Below, one piece after another: positions 14,223 through 25,158 of a DNA stretch of 64,000 nt. How positions within the stretch are numbered: position 1 is the stretch's first letter; each line of letters starts with the position of its first letter. Source of the stretch: Glandiceps talaboti (Eukaryota > Hemichordata > Enteropneusta > Spengelidae). Location: assembly GCF_964340395.1 (NCBI RefSeq), contig NC_135549.1, forward strand, positions 14,995,342 through 15,059,341, in the 5' to 3' direction. A program made the translations under genes and the position numbers. The notes under the pieces were generated by a model. It searched no databases, was not told where the DNA came from, and saw only the letters and a list, made by a program, of their open reading frames with translations.

Positions 14223-17200
14223 AAAAACAAACAAAAAAACCGAACAAACCAAAAAACAAAAACAAAACCCCCAAATAACTACAAAAACAACAACACAAAA
14301 TAGCAGTAAGTATATAGTTCCATACTCACGCTTGAGGAAATTAAGAAAATTGAATCCAGAATGATCATACTAGCAAGGTTTGAATGTTATCAATTTTTGA
14401 AAGCTAACAAGAACCTAGTTGGTTGTCTGTGCAGAATTTAGAAAGATTAGGGTCTTTGAAACATGTGAAAATTGTACAAATTGCATCTTATTGATATATT
14501 ATTGAGTTGTATGACTTGCTACCTTTTCAGTACATTGCATTCTCCCTGTCAAATCTTACAGTGTTGTCATTTTTTTTCCATGTTTCTGTGATCTCCAGAT
14601 AAATAATCTAGTTTATGAAATCATATCGAAATTTGTCATAGATATCAGAATGTCTGTCGTACAATATGTTAAAAACATGGGACTGTGAACATATTTTATT
14701 TTGGTGCTTGAAACGTTTGGTGGAATGACATTTGAGGATGTGTAAGGGTGCAATTAATTTGGTGAACTGTGCAAGGAGAAATTCAACAACAGCTGAATAT
14801 AGAAGCACGTGTCAACTCTGGACAGATTAATGGCTTTTTAACAGCCAGTGAAACAGGTCCATGTCTTTCTCTCCACTTTTGAATATGTCGCCATCGGTTG
14901 TGAAGTAAGTGAGCTAATTTGCATATTAATGTACATGAAGTATGTTAGTGGAGGTTATTTTGTGTGTATACAGCTAAAATAAACCCATCATAGAATCGGA
15001 TATATTAGGGATGATGTCATAGATTTTATAGCCAATCAAAATTAGCGTTAATATTCCTCTTGAAACTCAAAACATTGGTGTGTGTGATTGCTTTAAGTAA
15101 TAAATACATTTAAGGTGTATATGAAAAAGTCTCATGCAAGGCTACCTAGACGTTTCATTCTCTCTCTGAAGTGACTACAGTTATCAACAGACAGCAATTA
15201 ACGGAATGGGATGGGTACATAAAAAATTAAAGTTGTAGATAACGACAAACTGAGAAAAGGAAGCAGACTTGAAATTAACTGTACAAAAAAATTAAGCTCA
15301 TAACAAGTCCTAAACTTGTGAGTGTGACACCAAATGACAAGAAGGAAGTAAGGTGATTTATTGACGGGAGAGCTTTGCTTGGTAATAGACACTGGGGGAC
15401 TGTTTGGTTACCATGGAGATGAAATGTCTGGATCAGTGATGCATAGAATGTGGCAGTTACTTTTCATTCAGTTAGGGGAATATTAAAACTAACAGCTGCA
15501 GTCAAATATGATTTACAGTCATATTAGGGGCAACTAGGTAGAGCTGAACACCCCCCCCCCCCCCATTTGATAGCTTTCAGCAATCCCAAAATTTTGTAGA
15601 GTCTGTCAGTACTTACTAGAGATCATCACCACCCCTCCATTGTGATGTTTGATGTTTCATTATGACCCATCTAACTCCATGGTGATTATCACCTCCCCTC
15701 TAACTTGACAGTTTATCCCCCCCCCCCCTCCATTATACTTCACCGTGGCAACAATCAACCCAAGCACAAAATACAAATACAGTATGTGTTGTGTAGTAAT
15801 CGTTTAGAATAAACGTACCTCAGTTGTAAGCTTTCAGAATTTAAGTAAAAAGTACATTTTTAGGAGATTACTCTTCTGTTGTGCAAGTCTAAAAACCTTG
15901 GCTATTAAAGTCATTTGTGGTTTATGTTTTTTGTTTTTTTTAAACTCTGGTATGCATGATTTAGCTGACTAATCCTATTGTATAAAATTGGAATGGAGAG
16001 AGTTTGTATTGTGTTTGAAAGTGAAAGGATGACTAGATCTCTATGTGATAATGCATATATAATAGTGATATTTCTGACCATATGAAAAGCAGATGGCATG
16101 CCATAAAAAATGATGGGTCCCCAGTTCAGAATTAGATAAGTGACAAGGGATGGAGGAATTGCCTAGAGAGTCTGGCCCCAGACTAACACCATGCTTCATT
16201 ATGTAATGCCATTAAAGTAATACTCGTAAAATATCAACCCAATAATAAGTCCACTGCCTCGGAGGTGTCGTAATCTTAAATGCTGTTATTTGAAGTGTTG
16301 CAACCAAAGTAACTATATAAACTATCTTTGACTATAATTTAAACAATGCAAAGGATTGACTTTTATGCGTACAATACAGAGAAAGCAATCGGGTTAGAAG
16401 ACATCAGGTCATAAAATTGTTGTAAAGAATCTCAAAGAATACATTTAATAGTACTTTTTTTTCTGTTTCTTGTTCCACGCCATAAAAATGATGCAGAAAA
16501 TGTCAAAATGGAAGATTCAGCACACTTTGTAGTTGCTTGGTAAAGATATGAATATCGGTATTTTTTGAAAGTTGTATATTATGTTCTGTGGATTTGGTTG
16601 ATTTCTTCATCCATCAGAGATCAATGTTTTGCTAAAGGGGATGATAAATTAAATTTTCATTGGTTCTCTAGTCAGTTTACTTAACTTTGAAAATAAAACT
16701 ATATTAACCAGTGTGTGAAACTACAGTGTGCCATTTTCATATGACTTCTCCTTTCTGTTACCAGTATTGTGAAATCTTGGAAATCAAAGTAGAAAATAGG
16801 TAAAAATCCTTGATAGTTTAAAGAATATTTTATTGGTCAGTTTGTAGACGATCAAAGATTATTGGGCCATTGACAGAATATTGGTCAATTCATAGACAGT
16901 TGGTGGTTTCCCTTGTTATGGATGGAATTCAAGACAATTGGTGGTTTCCTTAGTCATGGATGGAATATAGGTCAATTCATGGACAACCGGACACTTTAAT
17001 CCTACCACTGTGGACAGTTAAACGTAGACGTTCTAAGTCTTTTGTCAGGGGTTTTGATGTTCTTAGTCTTTCGTCAGGGGTTTTCCAGCAATGCAATAGG
17101 TAAATGATAATACAATACTAGATATGATGCAATTGTATTTTTCAACATGACATGAAACGAATGATGATCAACTTAGCGATGTGTTATTGTTACGACTTAC

Positions 17201-20200
17201 ACCTGTTATCTTGTGTCACTTTCAGGGAGAAATCAAAATTCCGTGTTCACTAGAAGACGAGACAAGTCGTGAGCTTCCATCTTCCGCCTTACTATTCCGA
17301 CTTATCCGACAGTATGCATATGGAATACTATTCAGTTTACAACACCTTAACATGAGGAGGAAGAGGAGTGCCAAATGTAGGTACCTTCATCAATAAGTCT
17401 TTTTTCTGAATAACAGGCTCTGAAAAAGGACTTGTGTTGTGGCCACAGGCTTAGTTGTTGTGAACATAGTTTTCCTAACCCCAAACCTGTCTGGTATAGG
17501 TATTGGAGAATTCCAAAACTTGACCACACATCGATAACGTTGGAGTGGAAAATGATCATTTCTGGTCAAAATTATCAACTTGATATAATGGGATGGGGTT
17601 GGGGTGAACTTTGCTAATTCTGGAAGATATTTTTTGTACGATTTGTTTGTGTGTGCAAAACTAGCACTGAATGCTAAAAATTCTGTTTTCATATTGTGTA
17701 TAGCTATAGCAGATAGGAGAAAAAAATTTGTTACACTCTGCAAACCAAGGTAAAGTCTCATAGTCAAAAACTGTGAAATAGTTCTGTATTGCTGCAGTTC
17801 TATGCAAGCAATAGGGAACTTGCAAACCCGCCATGTTGAATGTTGCATCATGGGAGATGTGATAATAAATACAAATGAATTAGCATTGTAAACAGTAATG
17901 TTACATTGTTTGTTACCACAAATAGTCAATTCATAGTCACTCTAACCATTGTGGCAGGTTTATTTTATCGGTAGCTCCAGATAAGATATTACGAAAACCA
18001 CAGATAAACCCACAGTCCCTTTCATCTGAGCATGCTCAGTCTGGATTGCAAGTTCCCTATTACAGAGTGTGATATTACCTTACCTTGCTATCTATCTTTC
18101 CGTCAGTAATAAAATCCAAGAGGCAAATTATCATCAAAGAGTGGTGTGTACGTAAAGACAGCTCAATCCAGAAACCTGACTTGGTTGAAGCCATCTCTCT
18201 TCCCTGGCCTATACCACCATGTAGACAGTTGTGGACTGGCAGAACTCTTCAAGACAGAAACATCCGTACTCGTGCCTTCCTTTCCTGTATGTTGAGTGAT
18301 ACACCTGGTATGATGAAAAATTCCTATGTGCCAAGACATGCTATAATATTATGTACAGTGTTAAGGTAAGATTTCCTATGTGCCAAGACATGCTATAATA
18401 TTATATACAGTGTTAATGTAAGATTTCCTATGTGCCAAGACATGCTATAATATTATGTACAGTGTTAAGGTAAGATTACCTTATGTGCCAAAACATGCTA
18501 TAATATTATATACAGTGTTAATGTAAGATTTCCTATGTGCCAAGACATGCTATAATATTATGTACAGTGTTAAGATAAGATTACCTATGTGCCAAGACAT
18601 GCTATCATATTATGTACAGTGTTAAGGTAAGATTTTCTATGTGCCAAGACATGCTATAATATTTTGTACAGTGTTAATGTAAGATTTCCTATGTGTCAAG
18701 ACATGCTATAATATTATGTACAGTGTTAAGATAAGATTACCTATGTGCCAAGACATGTTATAATATTATGTACAGTGTTAAGGTAAGATTACCTATGTGC
18801 CAAGACATGTTATAATATTATGTACAGTGTTAAGGTAAGATTTCCTATGTGCCAAGACATGCTATAATATTATGTACAGTGTAAAGGTAAGATTTCATGT
18901 GTTAGATGCCTTCGTTTTACCAATCTGTAGTGAAATGATCAAGTCATGCGAAAAATGCAAGTCTGCATCTTTAGAGACCATTGAAATAGAATAAATGTAA
19001 AGCTGTGAAATTCCAGCTTCATAAATTCATAGCTGTCTGTTTATGTATTGGATGAAAACGTTTCAAATGTCTTCATAGCATCATCCCATACTCACAGTCT
19101 AAGAATTGAAATTACAAATCCAGTCAGATAGTGAAAGTAAATGGATTTAGTAGGGTTATTCTACGTAGTAGAGGAAAAATCTTTGCCTAAATGTATGCTA
19201 CGACAAATGAATAAAAAATTATGACAAAAAGAGAAGATTAAAACACAAATGTAAAGATTTAGTGTCAAACTTTCATCAAATATTGATTATGGCTAATGTA
19301 ATGGTGGGTGTAAATATTGATTGGCGAGATTGCCATAACAGACTAATTGATTGGTTGAGAGATTTCCACAAGAGACGACTTGATTGGTTGAGATTTTCAC
19401 AAGAGACTAATTGGTTAAGATTTTCACAAGAGACTAATTGATTGCTTGAGAGATTTTCACAAGAGACTAATTGATTGGTTGAGAGAATTTCACAACAGAC
19501 TTTATTGATTGGTTGAGAGATTATATTATATCATTAAAAAAATAAAATGATTGTAACAACTAAGTTTGTGTATTTGATGTAGGTATATGCTGCAATCAAA
19601 GTACCCAGTGTTACGTCGTCATGAGTGCGATGCATTCTTGGCCCAGAGTGTCAGCCCAATGTTACATGATCCAAACGCATTGCAAGAACTACAGGTATGT
19701 TTCAGCTACTTGGTATAAGTATTCACATATACATCTGCACTACAATGTAATGGACAATTGTTATATATCAGTTTATGAAGGTTGATTTTGTTTTTTAAAA
19801 AAGTGACAAAAATTATTTCACAAATGACGAACATAAGTTACCATAATTCCATAACTTGCTGTTTTTAGATTTCTAAGAAATTATACTAGTCTAAATTTCA
19901 TAATCATTTTTAACCACAACACTTTATCTACCAATGTCCACATCATCTTCGCTGAATATTGCTGTTTCAGGTTCCCCACATGTAGGCAATATACTGCTCC
20001 TGTTTCAGGTTCTCCATACTTAATCTTTGTTGAGTTGCTCGTGTTTCATTTCCCCTTCCATATCACTGGCAATATTGGTCATGTTTCAAGTTCCCCTCAT
20101 GTCGTCTATATCTGTATTGTTTCTGTTTCATGTTCCCATATCATCTTTGCAAGTATTACCTGAGTTTCAGGATCCCCACATTTATCTCTGGTAATGTCTA

Positions 20201-22236
20201 CTTTTGCGATTTCTACTGACGTGAGTGTAGCACATTAGTTTTACAAGAAATAAAATAATGATAATGTTAATTCTGTTCAACATATTATTGGTATTTAATA
20301 TAATTGTTTCTGTTTCATGTTTTCCACATGTCCCCTTTGCATGTGTTACCTGAGTTTCAGGTTCTCCACATTTATCTTTGGTAATATTAATCCTTTTCCA
20401 TGTTTCCTTCATGTAATACATGTTGATGTTCCAGTCCCAGTTTAGGTTCTCCTAATGTTGCTCTTGTTTCAGATTCTTCACATATCTTTGCTGATATTAC
20501 CCCTGTTTCAGGTTCCCCACATCTAATAGTTGCTGATATTACCCCTGTTTCAGGTTCCCCACATGTACTAGCTGCTGATATTGCCCCTGTTTCAGGTTCC
20601 CCACATCTAATAGTTGCTGATATTACCCTTGTTTCAGGTTCCCCACATATTGTAAATGTTGGTTTTCTGTTTCAGGTTCCCTTCATATCATCTTTGATAA
20701 TGTTGCTACTGTGTTAAATTCTTCACATATCTTTGTTGATATTGCCCCTGTTTTGAGGTTCACAAGATATATTTGTTGTTCCTGTTTCAGGTTCCCCATA
20801 TCTACATGTATTAGTTGGTTGATATTGCCACTGTTTCAGGTTCCCCACTTATACTATATGGTGATATTATCCTGTTTCAGGTTCCCCATATAACAGCAAG
20901 AGGTATTCAGTTATCAGCCATGTTTATGCGTGGTGTAGAAGCAGCCTTGGTAGCCAACGACTCATGTGGTCAGCCAGTGCCATGGAATGTATGCTGTCCC
21001 TGGCTCTTCTTTGATGGCAAACTTTACCAGTATAAATTATACAAAGCAACACAGAGCAAGTCATTAAAGGACATGTGTGATGGCCAGGTAAACTGCCTCT
21101 TGTCGCTTTTCATTGCAACAATTCTAATAATATTGGTCTCTAAGTTGATGGGCTACTGACATCAGTCAACCTGGGTGCTTAGTGACCAGTGTTAATCCCC
21201 CAAGTACAATCACCTATGCCATTGCCATCACCTTGTACATGATGTTTGCAGTCTATGCCTAAACAAAGCCATCTAGTAGCATTTCCTAAAATGGTATGTC
21301 TTTATACACAAGGGTAAAGTGAAGGCTAGATCTGATTTTATGCCTCTACACAGGCTTTAGACCTACAGCTGTCAGTGAAATTACCTAGGCAGACTTCAAA
21401 TAATGGGTTACTGTCAAGGATTGTATATAATAAACTCATGCTCAGTGCTACACAGGATAAAAGGAAGAAGAATATTTAAGAATGATATTTATGGTGTGGT
21501 ATTTTACAATAAAAGTAAGGCTAGGAAATTCCCAACAACTTGGGGTTTCTGGACTGTGTCAAAATGAAGGGTGAAAACACCTACCAAACTGTTGTCATGG
21601 TGACAACATGAATGACACTAAAGTATCACGTTGTCTTTCTCCCATAGATGGACCAAGTTGGGAAAGTGGAACGGATGCGTCAAGTGATAACAGAGGGTAT
21701 CTTAGACAACCTAGTATATGCTAAGCCTACACTGCCTAAGATGATGAACAGTGGTATGTATGGCTATCCACCCATGTATCCAAACTATAGACCAGCTGGT
21801 ACTGCCACTGTGCCACCAAACAGAAGACATATGGGAGGTACTACTTGTCTTGCTGTCCTCTCTTTTCTCTCATAAGACAGAAATGTATCACCTTGGACTG
21901 GAGTTTGTATTTCCTTGATTATTACAAGAGTTTGTACCTCTCTCACAAACTTCACACAGTTCATGAACAAGGCATATATCACAAGTTATCAGAAACTTGA
22001 CTATTTATAGATTTGATGTAGTTGGTTGTAACGTGTGACAGAGATCCTAACTATATATCAAAATGTTTTGTATATATGTGTGTATACATGCATGTGTATA
22101 TATGTACATCTTGCTTTGTTTATGTGATATGCTGTCTGCATTAGCTTGTGTTTGACCACTGCACTACTATAACTCTATCCTCCATGAGTAATAGCACTGG
22201 AATATCTGTAGACTTGCTGTTCGCAGTTGCTTTCTC

Positions 22237-22327
<91 letters not shown>

Positions 22328-22388
22328 CAATGTCTATAATGTATGTATGTATGTATGTATGTATGTATCTATATCTATGTCTGTCTGT

Positions 22389-22419
<31 letters not shown>

Positions 22420-24718
22420 CGTCCGTCCGTCTGTCTGTCTGTCTGTCTGTCTCAGACTTGTGTATCTATGTCTAATTGCATGTTTGTATTTGTTAGAATG
22501 ACTATCACAAAACTACTGTAAGTTTCTGTGTATGGCCATAGCTTTCCTTCAGTCTGTTTCATGAATTTCAACTCCTAAAAATTCTACTTCCTGCATTTGT
22601 GTTTTTAGTTTTGCTCAATTTGTTTTAAATCCCAACATTTAAGTAAAAAATAGCTGACTGCATTGCTTGCTGCATCTGATTGCTGTTAGTGTTAGTTTTA
22701 GCTTGTAGAGCACCTCTGTTTTAGAATATGTACTTCTATTTTCTCTTTCCTCCCCATTCCTTGCCGCTCTCCAATCAACAAGAATGAATTATCTCTTGTT
22801 TGTGAAGGTCTAGTATGCCATTAGAATCAATGATATCGTGTCTGACAACAACTAATGGCCATATTCACTCTGAATGTGGTGGCAGGTATCTATAGCATTT
22901 GTAAATAGTATAGATGATCACAGGGAATGAACTTTGATTTTATGAGCATACTGTATTTGTCCTTATCTCTCTTTGTTTCTTGTACAGGAAAGCAAGCATT
23001 CAACAATCGTGGTGGAAAGCTGGAAGTTGCAGGTGTTGTTGTTAGTGAGTGGGCAGGTAATAAAAGTGGCTTTGGAAGAAGTCATCATGTACCGCCTCAC
23101 ATGATGGGTGGACCTGTTAGAAGGTAAAACATTAAAATTCTTTGTTAGACACCTTAGAAAGAGTAAATATGGGCACTTTTTTTGGTGTGAGTGTTTTGCA
23201 AGTTGATCCCTCATTGTGTGCCAGTGGTTGTAGTGTTAGTAATGTTACTCCACCATTGTTCGCCAGTGTAGTTGTTAAATATATTGGTCTGGCAATTATC
23301 ACCAGCATCGATGTTAGATATGTTGGTCGAGCAATGAATGGGTGTTAGTGGTAGACATTTTGGTCCAACAATGAGTACTGTTCATGTTGGTTAAAAACAG
23401 ACAAAAGTATTTGATTGTATAATCGTTGTGAAAACAACCCAGACACTGTCAGTGTTAACATCATGATTGTAATAGTTTCAATTGTTACTGACCAAATCCC
23501 TGTTTTGTTGATTGATGCAGGGGAGGTTATGGTGTTGTATCTAGTGGTGCTGTAAGAGGGAGAGGCAGGGGAATTGGCAGAGGGAGGAGTGCAAATGAAT
23601 ATTACAGACATGGTGCTAAATCTGCAGCTGTTTGGGGTATCCCAGATACGGCTTCCAGTAGGGTAAGTAATAACTCATTTATTATTAGGCTACCCAGTGA
23701 TCCAGTGAAAACGTAATTTAACATTTTAGTTAACATTTTTTATTAAACCTTCCAACATTTCAATTGTAAAGATTTATAAGCTTACACTCAGAATAGGAGT
23801 TTAATTGTATTATTACTTTAAAATATGGGTGGTAATCTGTAGAAATCTGCAAATCAATGTAATCATCTCTCATATGTAGGGATTAGGGGAATATTTCAAG
23901 TCACAGGTAAGCCTGGAAATCTTACTTTGTGTATGCAGGGAATCGTACGTTGTGCTTCATGATTTCATGTTGTCATAGCAACTCAAAATAGTAAGGAACA
24001 TGTGAACATGTGTTGTATACCAAATTGTAGGGACCAGGTCATGGAATTATTGCCTGCTAGGGCTAGCGTATAATTTAGAATTTGAACTTGACTTGATTTA
24101 TGATGTCACACATCTTAACAGTTATAATTGTCTGATTTCATTATTGCCCAGATGGAAGGAGGTGTTGGAAAACATAAAAAACGCACAAAGAAGAAAGGCC
24201 CAGACAGCAGCAAGACCCAAAAGGCAGCTGGAAGTGGTGGTGTGGGAAGGGGATGTACAGTAGAGAGTGGAGATAGTAGCTTTGAAGTTCGTGAACTGGC
24301 CAAGCCAGGAACCATAGAAACAAGAAAACAAAATGGCGACGCAGACAGTGAGAGTGAAAGTGAAGAAGTTGAGAGTGATGTAAGCAGTAGCACAACGAGT
24401 ACAGTCGAGGAGCAAACATTACATGTACAGGGAGAGGATCAAACTGATGTAAATATTCCCGTTGAAAACCCTGAAGAACAATCTGTAGGTGATGACATAG
24501 TCAGTGCTGTTGTCAGTTCAGTTGTTGACAGTATTGCCGAATCGGAAGATGTGGAAGATTACCCATCGCCCACAGGTAATGGCAATGATGCCTCGCAATA
24601 CCCACATAAGTTCAGAAGTCCGGAGCCTCACCAACTTCTACAGAAGAGCAATTCTACTGACAGTCCTGACAGTGGAGTCAACGTGGAGATGGGCAGGACA
24701 CCGGAGAAAAGCTCATAG
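3692..24718 (+). CDS. FAM120A: FAM120-family protein (constitutive coactivator of PPAR-gamma-like), 3' exons, 5'-partial
   Basis: Fourteen exons join in one frame: 3692-3911, 4599-4708, 10985-11292, 12148-12307, 13024-13236, 17226-17376, 18107-18365, 19583-19694, 20881-21087, 21648-21837, 22988-23123, 23521-23662, 23880-23906, 24152-24718. They total 2802 nt, or 933 codons plus TAG. The predicted protein follows human FAM120A/B/C through characteristic stretches: PPCDTVIRAVAAYVRN, EVLRIVHHRHQEGLM, GEIKIPCSLEDE, RGIQLSAMFMRGVEAALVAN, GQPVPWNVCCPWLFFDGKLY and GGKLEVAGVVVSEWAG. Vertebrate members are RNA-binding scaffold proteins; FAM120A links to Src-family kinase signalling and FAM120B to PPAR-gamma. 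The N-terminal XPG-like nuclease-fold region of about 370 residues is not seen and must lie to the left. A single invertebrate gene would be co-orthologous to A, B and C, so the A symbol is only a family label. The 27-nt exon 23880-23906 is the least certain. Three exon ends and one exon start are embedded in tandem arrays. Confidence 0.9.
4709..10984 (+). other. 6.3-kb FAM120 intron
   Basis: No coding exon is supported. Contents: a G-run near 4980, a degenerate tandem repeat at about 7900-8680, a C-run near 8466-8490, a CA/TA-rich microsatellite at about 8880-9010 and a G-run near 9137-9150. Confidence 0.7.
7900..8680. repeat. degenerate tandem repeat, roughly 110-130 bp units
   Basis: About five diverged copies share elements such as GTCATACCTGCCAAGTACTT and TGTGGTACCTGTGGTTCA, with C-rich tracts between them. 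It lies inside an intron and does not touch a splice site. Confidence 0.6.
11255..11610 (+). repeat. degenerate minisatellite spanning the donor of exon 10985-11292
   Basis: Units of about 35-40 bp resemble the exon end (GAAACCGATAAACAAAAAC, then AGGG) followed by GTAAGT or GTGTGTATC. Roughly nine diverged copies run from the last coding bases into the intron. Several copies have lost a usable GTAAGT. Confidence 0.75.
12275..12670 (+). repeat. 39-bp minisatellite spanning the donor of exon 12148-12307
   Basis: About ten copies of a 38-40 bp unit combine 30 exonic bases (ATGCAAACACCTCCACAAAG, then CCCAGTG) with the donor GTAAGTATA. The first copy is the true exon end. The spacing from the first to the second donor is exactly 39 bp, so use of the second donor would insert 13 residues (VSIPMQTPPQSPV) in frame. 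Confidence 0.85.
13237..17225 (+). other. 4.0-kb FAM120 intron
   Basis: No exon is seen. It contains a CA microsatellite (about 13316-13400), a two-copy direct repeat near 13515-13562, a T-run at 13660-13678, an A-rich CAAAA tract (about 14188-14300), C-runs near 15550 and 15718, and a short repeat at about 16850-16990 built on TGGATGGAAT and GACAATTGGTGGTTTCC-like segments. Confidence 0.65.
18313..18895 (+). repeat. 53-bp minisatellite spanning the donor of exon 18107-18365
   Basis: About eleven copies of a 52-53 bp unit repeat some 46 exonic bases (CCTATGTGCCAAGACATGC ... CAGTGTTAAG) plus GTAAGAT. The first copy is the true exon end encoding VPRHAIILCTVLR. Later copies are intronic and nearly identical, with a few point changes. 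Each presents an almost intact 5' splice site. Confidence 0.92.
19310..19520. repeat. intronic tandem repeat, about 33-bp units
   Basis: Six or so diverged copies of a unit built on TTGATTGGTTGAGAGATT and CACAAGAGACTAA. It lies within the intron 18366-19582 and does not include a splice site. Confidence 0.75.
19950..20890 (+). repeat. degenerate array reiterating the 3' splice site of exon 20881-21087
   Basis: Some twenty diverged units contain CTGTTTCAG followed by GTTCCCCACAT-like sequence, which is the acceptor and first coding bases of the exon at 20881 (GTTCCCCATATAACAGC). Spacing is about 40-60 bp and irregular. Copies nearest the exon are the most alike. Confidence 0.85.
22240..22452. 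repeat. compound microsatellite (TG)n, (TATG)n, (TCTG)n, (TCCG)n
   Basis: A pure TG run (22240-22325) is followed by TATG, TCTG and TCCG tetramers up to about 22452, within the FAM120 intron 21838-22987. Open frames across it are artefacts. Confidence 0.95.
23880..23906 (+). other. FAM120A: candidate 27-nt microexon of FAM120
   Basis: ATGTAG|GGATT opens and CACAG|GTAAGC closes a 27-nt segment encoding GLGEYFKSQ. Both flanking exons meet in phase 0, so inclusion or skipping keeps the frame. It is supported only by splice consensus and frame, and is probably optional. Confidence 0.5.
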
Positions 24719-25071
24719 ACTGTGAACTCTTGAAAACGAATGTAAAAAAACACAGCCCTGAACAGTAGGAGAACAAGGAAACTTTCTTAGATCTGTAGAT
24801 ATCCTTGGTCAGTAGTGGTAGATCAAAGCCAGTTCAGGTCTGATGGGCTTTCCCAACATTTATAACCAGTCACAAGAGGAGCTTTTTGTAACACATGCAC
24901 TGCCATTTTCAGTACATCAACAAACAACTTTGTAGCAGGTGTTTCATTACATAGAACATCAACCAGACAACACACAAACAAACAAACAAACAAACAAACA
25001 AACACACACACACACATTTACATAGATGCAAACACAAAGATGCACACACACATATATACAAATCACACATG

Positions 25072-25072
25072 C

Positions 25073-25124
<52 letters not shown>

Positions 25125-25158
25125 GGACAGACGGACGGACAGTCAGTCAGTCAGTCAA
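25072..25158. repeat. (GACA)n microsatellite
   Basis: A tetramer run changing from GACA to GACG and then GTCA, just after CA- and CAAA-rich tracts, in the 3' flank of the FAM120 gene. Confidence 0.95.

Larger units (their letters stand above)
17226..21087 (+). other. FAM120A: FAM120 exons 17226-17376, 18107-18365, 19583-19694, 20881-21087: conserved core
   Basis: This is the best conserved part of the protein. It includes SALLFRLIRQYAYGILFSL, IIIKEWCVRK, TRAFLSCMLSDTPGMM, YMLQSKYPVLRRHECDAFLA, RGIQLSAMFMRGVEAALVAN and CCPWLFFDGKLYQYKLYKAT. Intron phases are 1, 2 and 0 between these exons. The second exon ends inside a 53-bp donor-bearing array, and the fourth begins at the end of an acceptor-bearing array. 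Confidence 0.92.
21648..24718 (+). other. FAM120A: FAM120 exons 21648-21837 to 24152-24718: RGG-like C-terminal region and stop
   Basis: Exons 21648-21837, 22988-23123, 23521-23662, 23880-23906 and 24152-24718 carry DQVGKVERMRQVITEGILDN, a Pro/Tyr/Met-rich stretch, the conserved GGKLEVAGVVVSEWAG, then an Arg/Gly-rich segment (RGRGRGIGRGR). RGG-type stretches in this family bind RNA. The last exon encodes a basic KHKKRTKKK patch followed by a long acidic Ser/Glu/Val-rich tail, ending in TAG at 24716-24718. The tail has no close match that I recognise in vertebrate FAM120 proteins. Confidence 0.85.

Noticed and set aside
17390-17929. 179-residue minus-strand open frame
   Set aside because: Intronic, with no known motif and no exon partners; composition looks like random AT-rich sequence.
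22148-22521. Open frames rich in CVCVCV and SVCLSV
   Set aside because: Translation of TG and TCTG microsatellites inside an intron.
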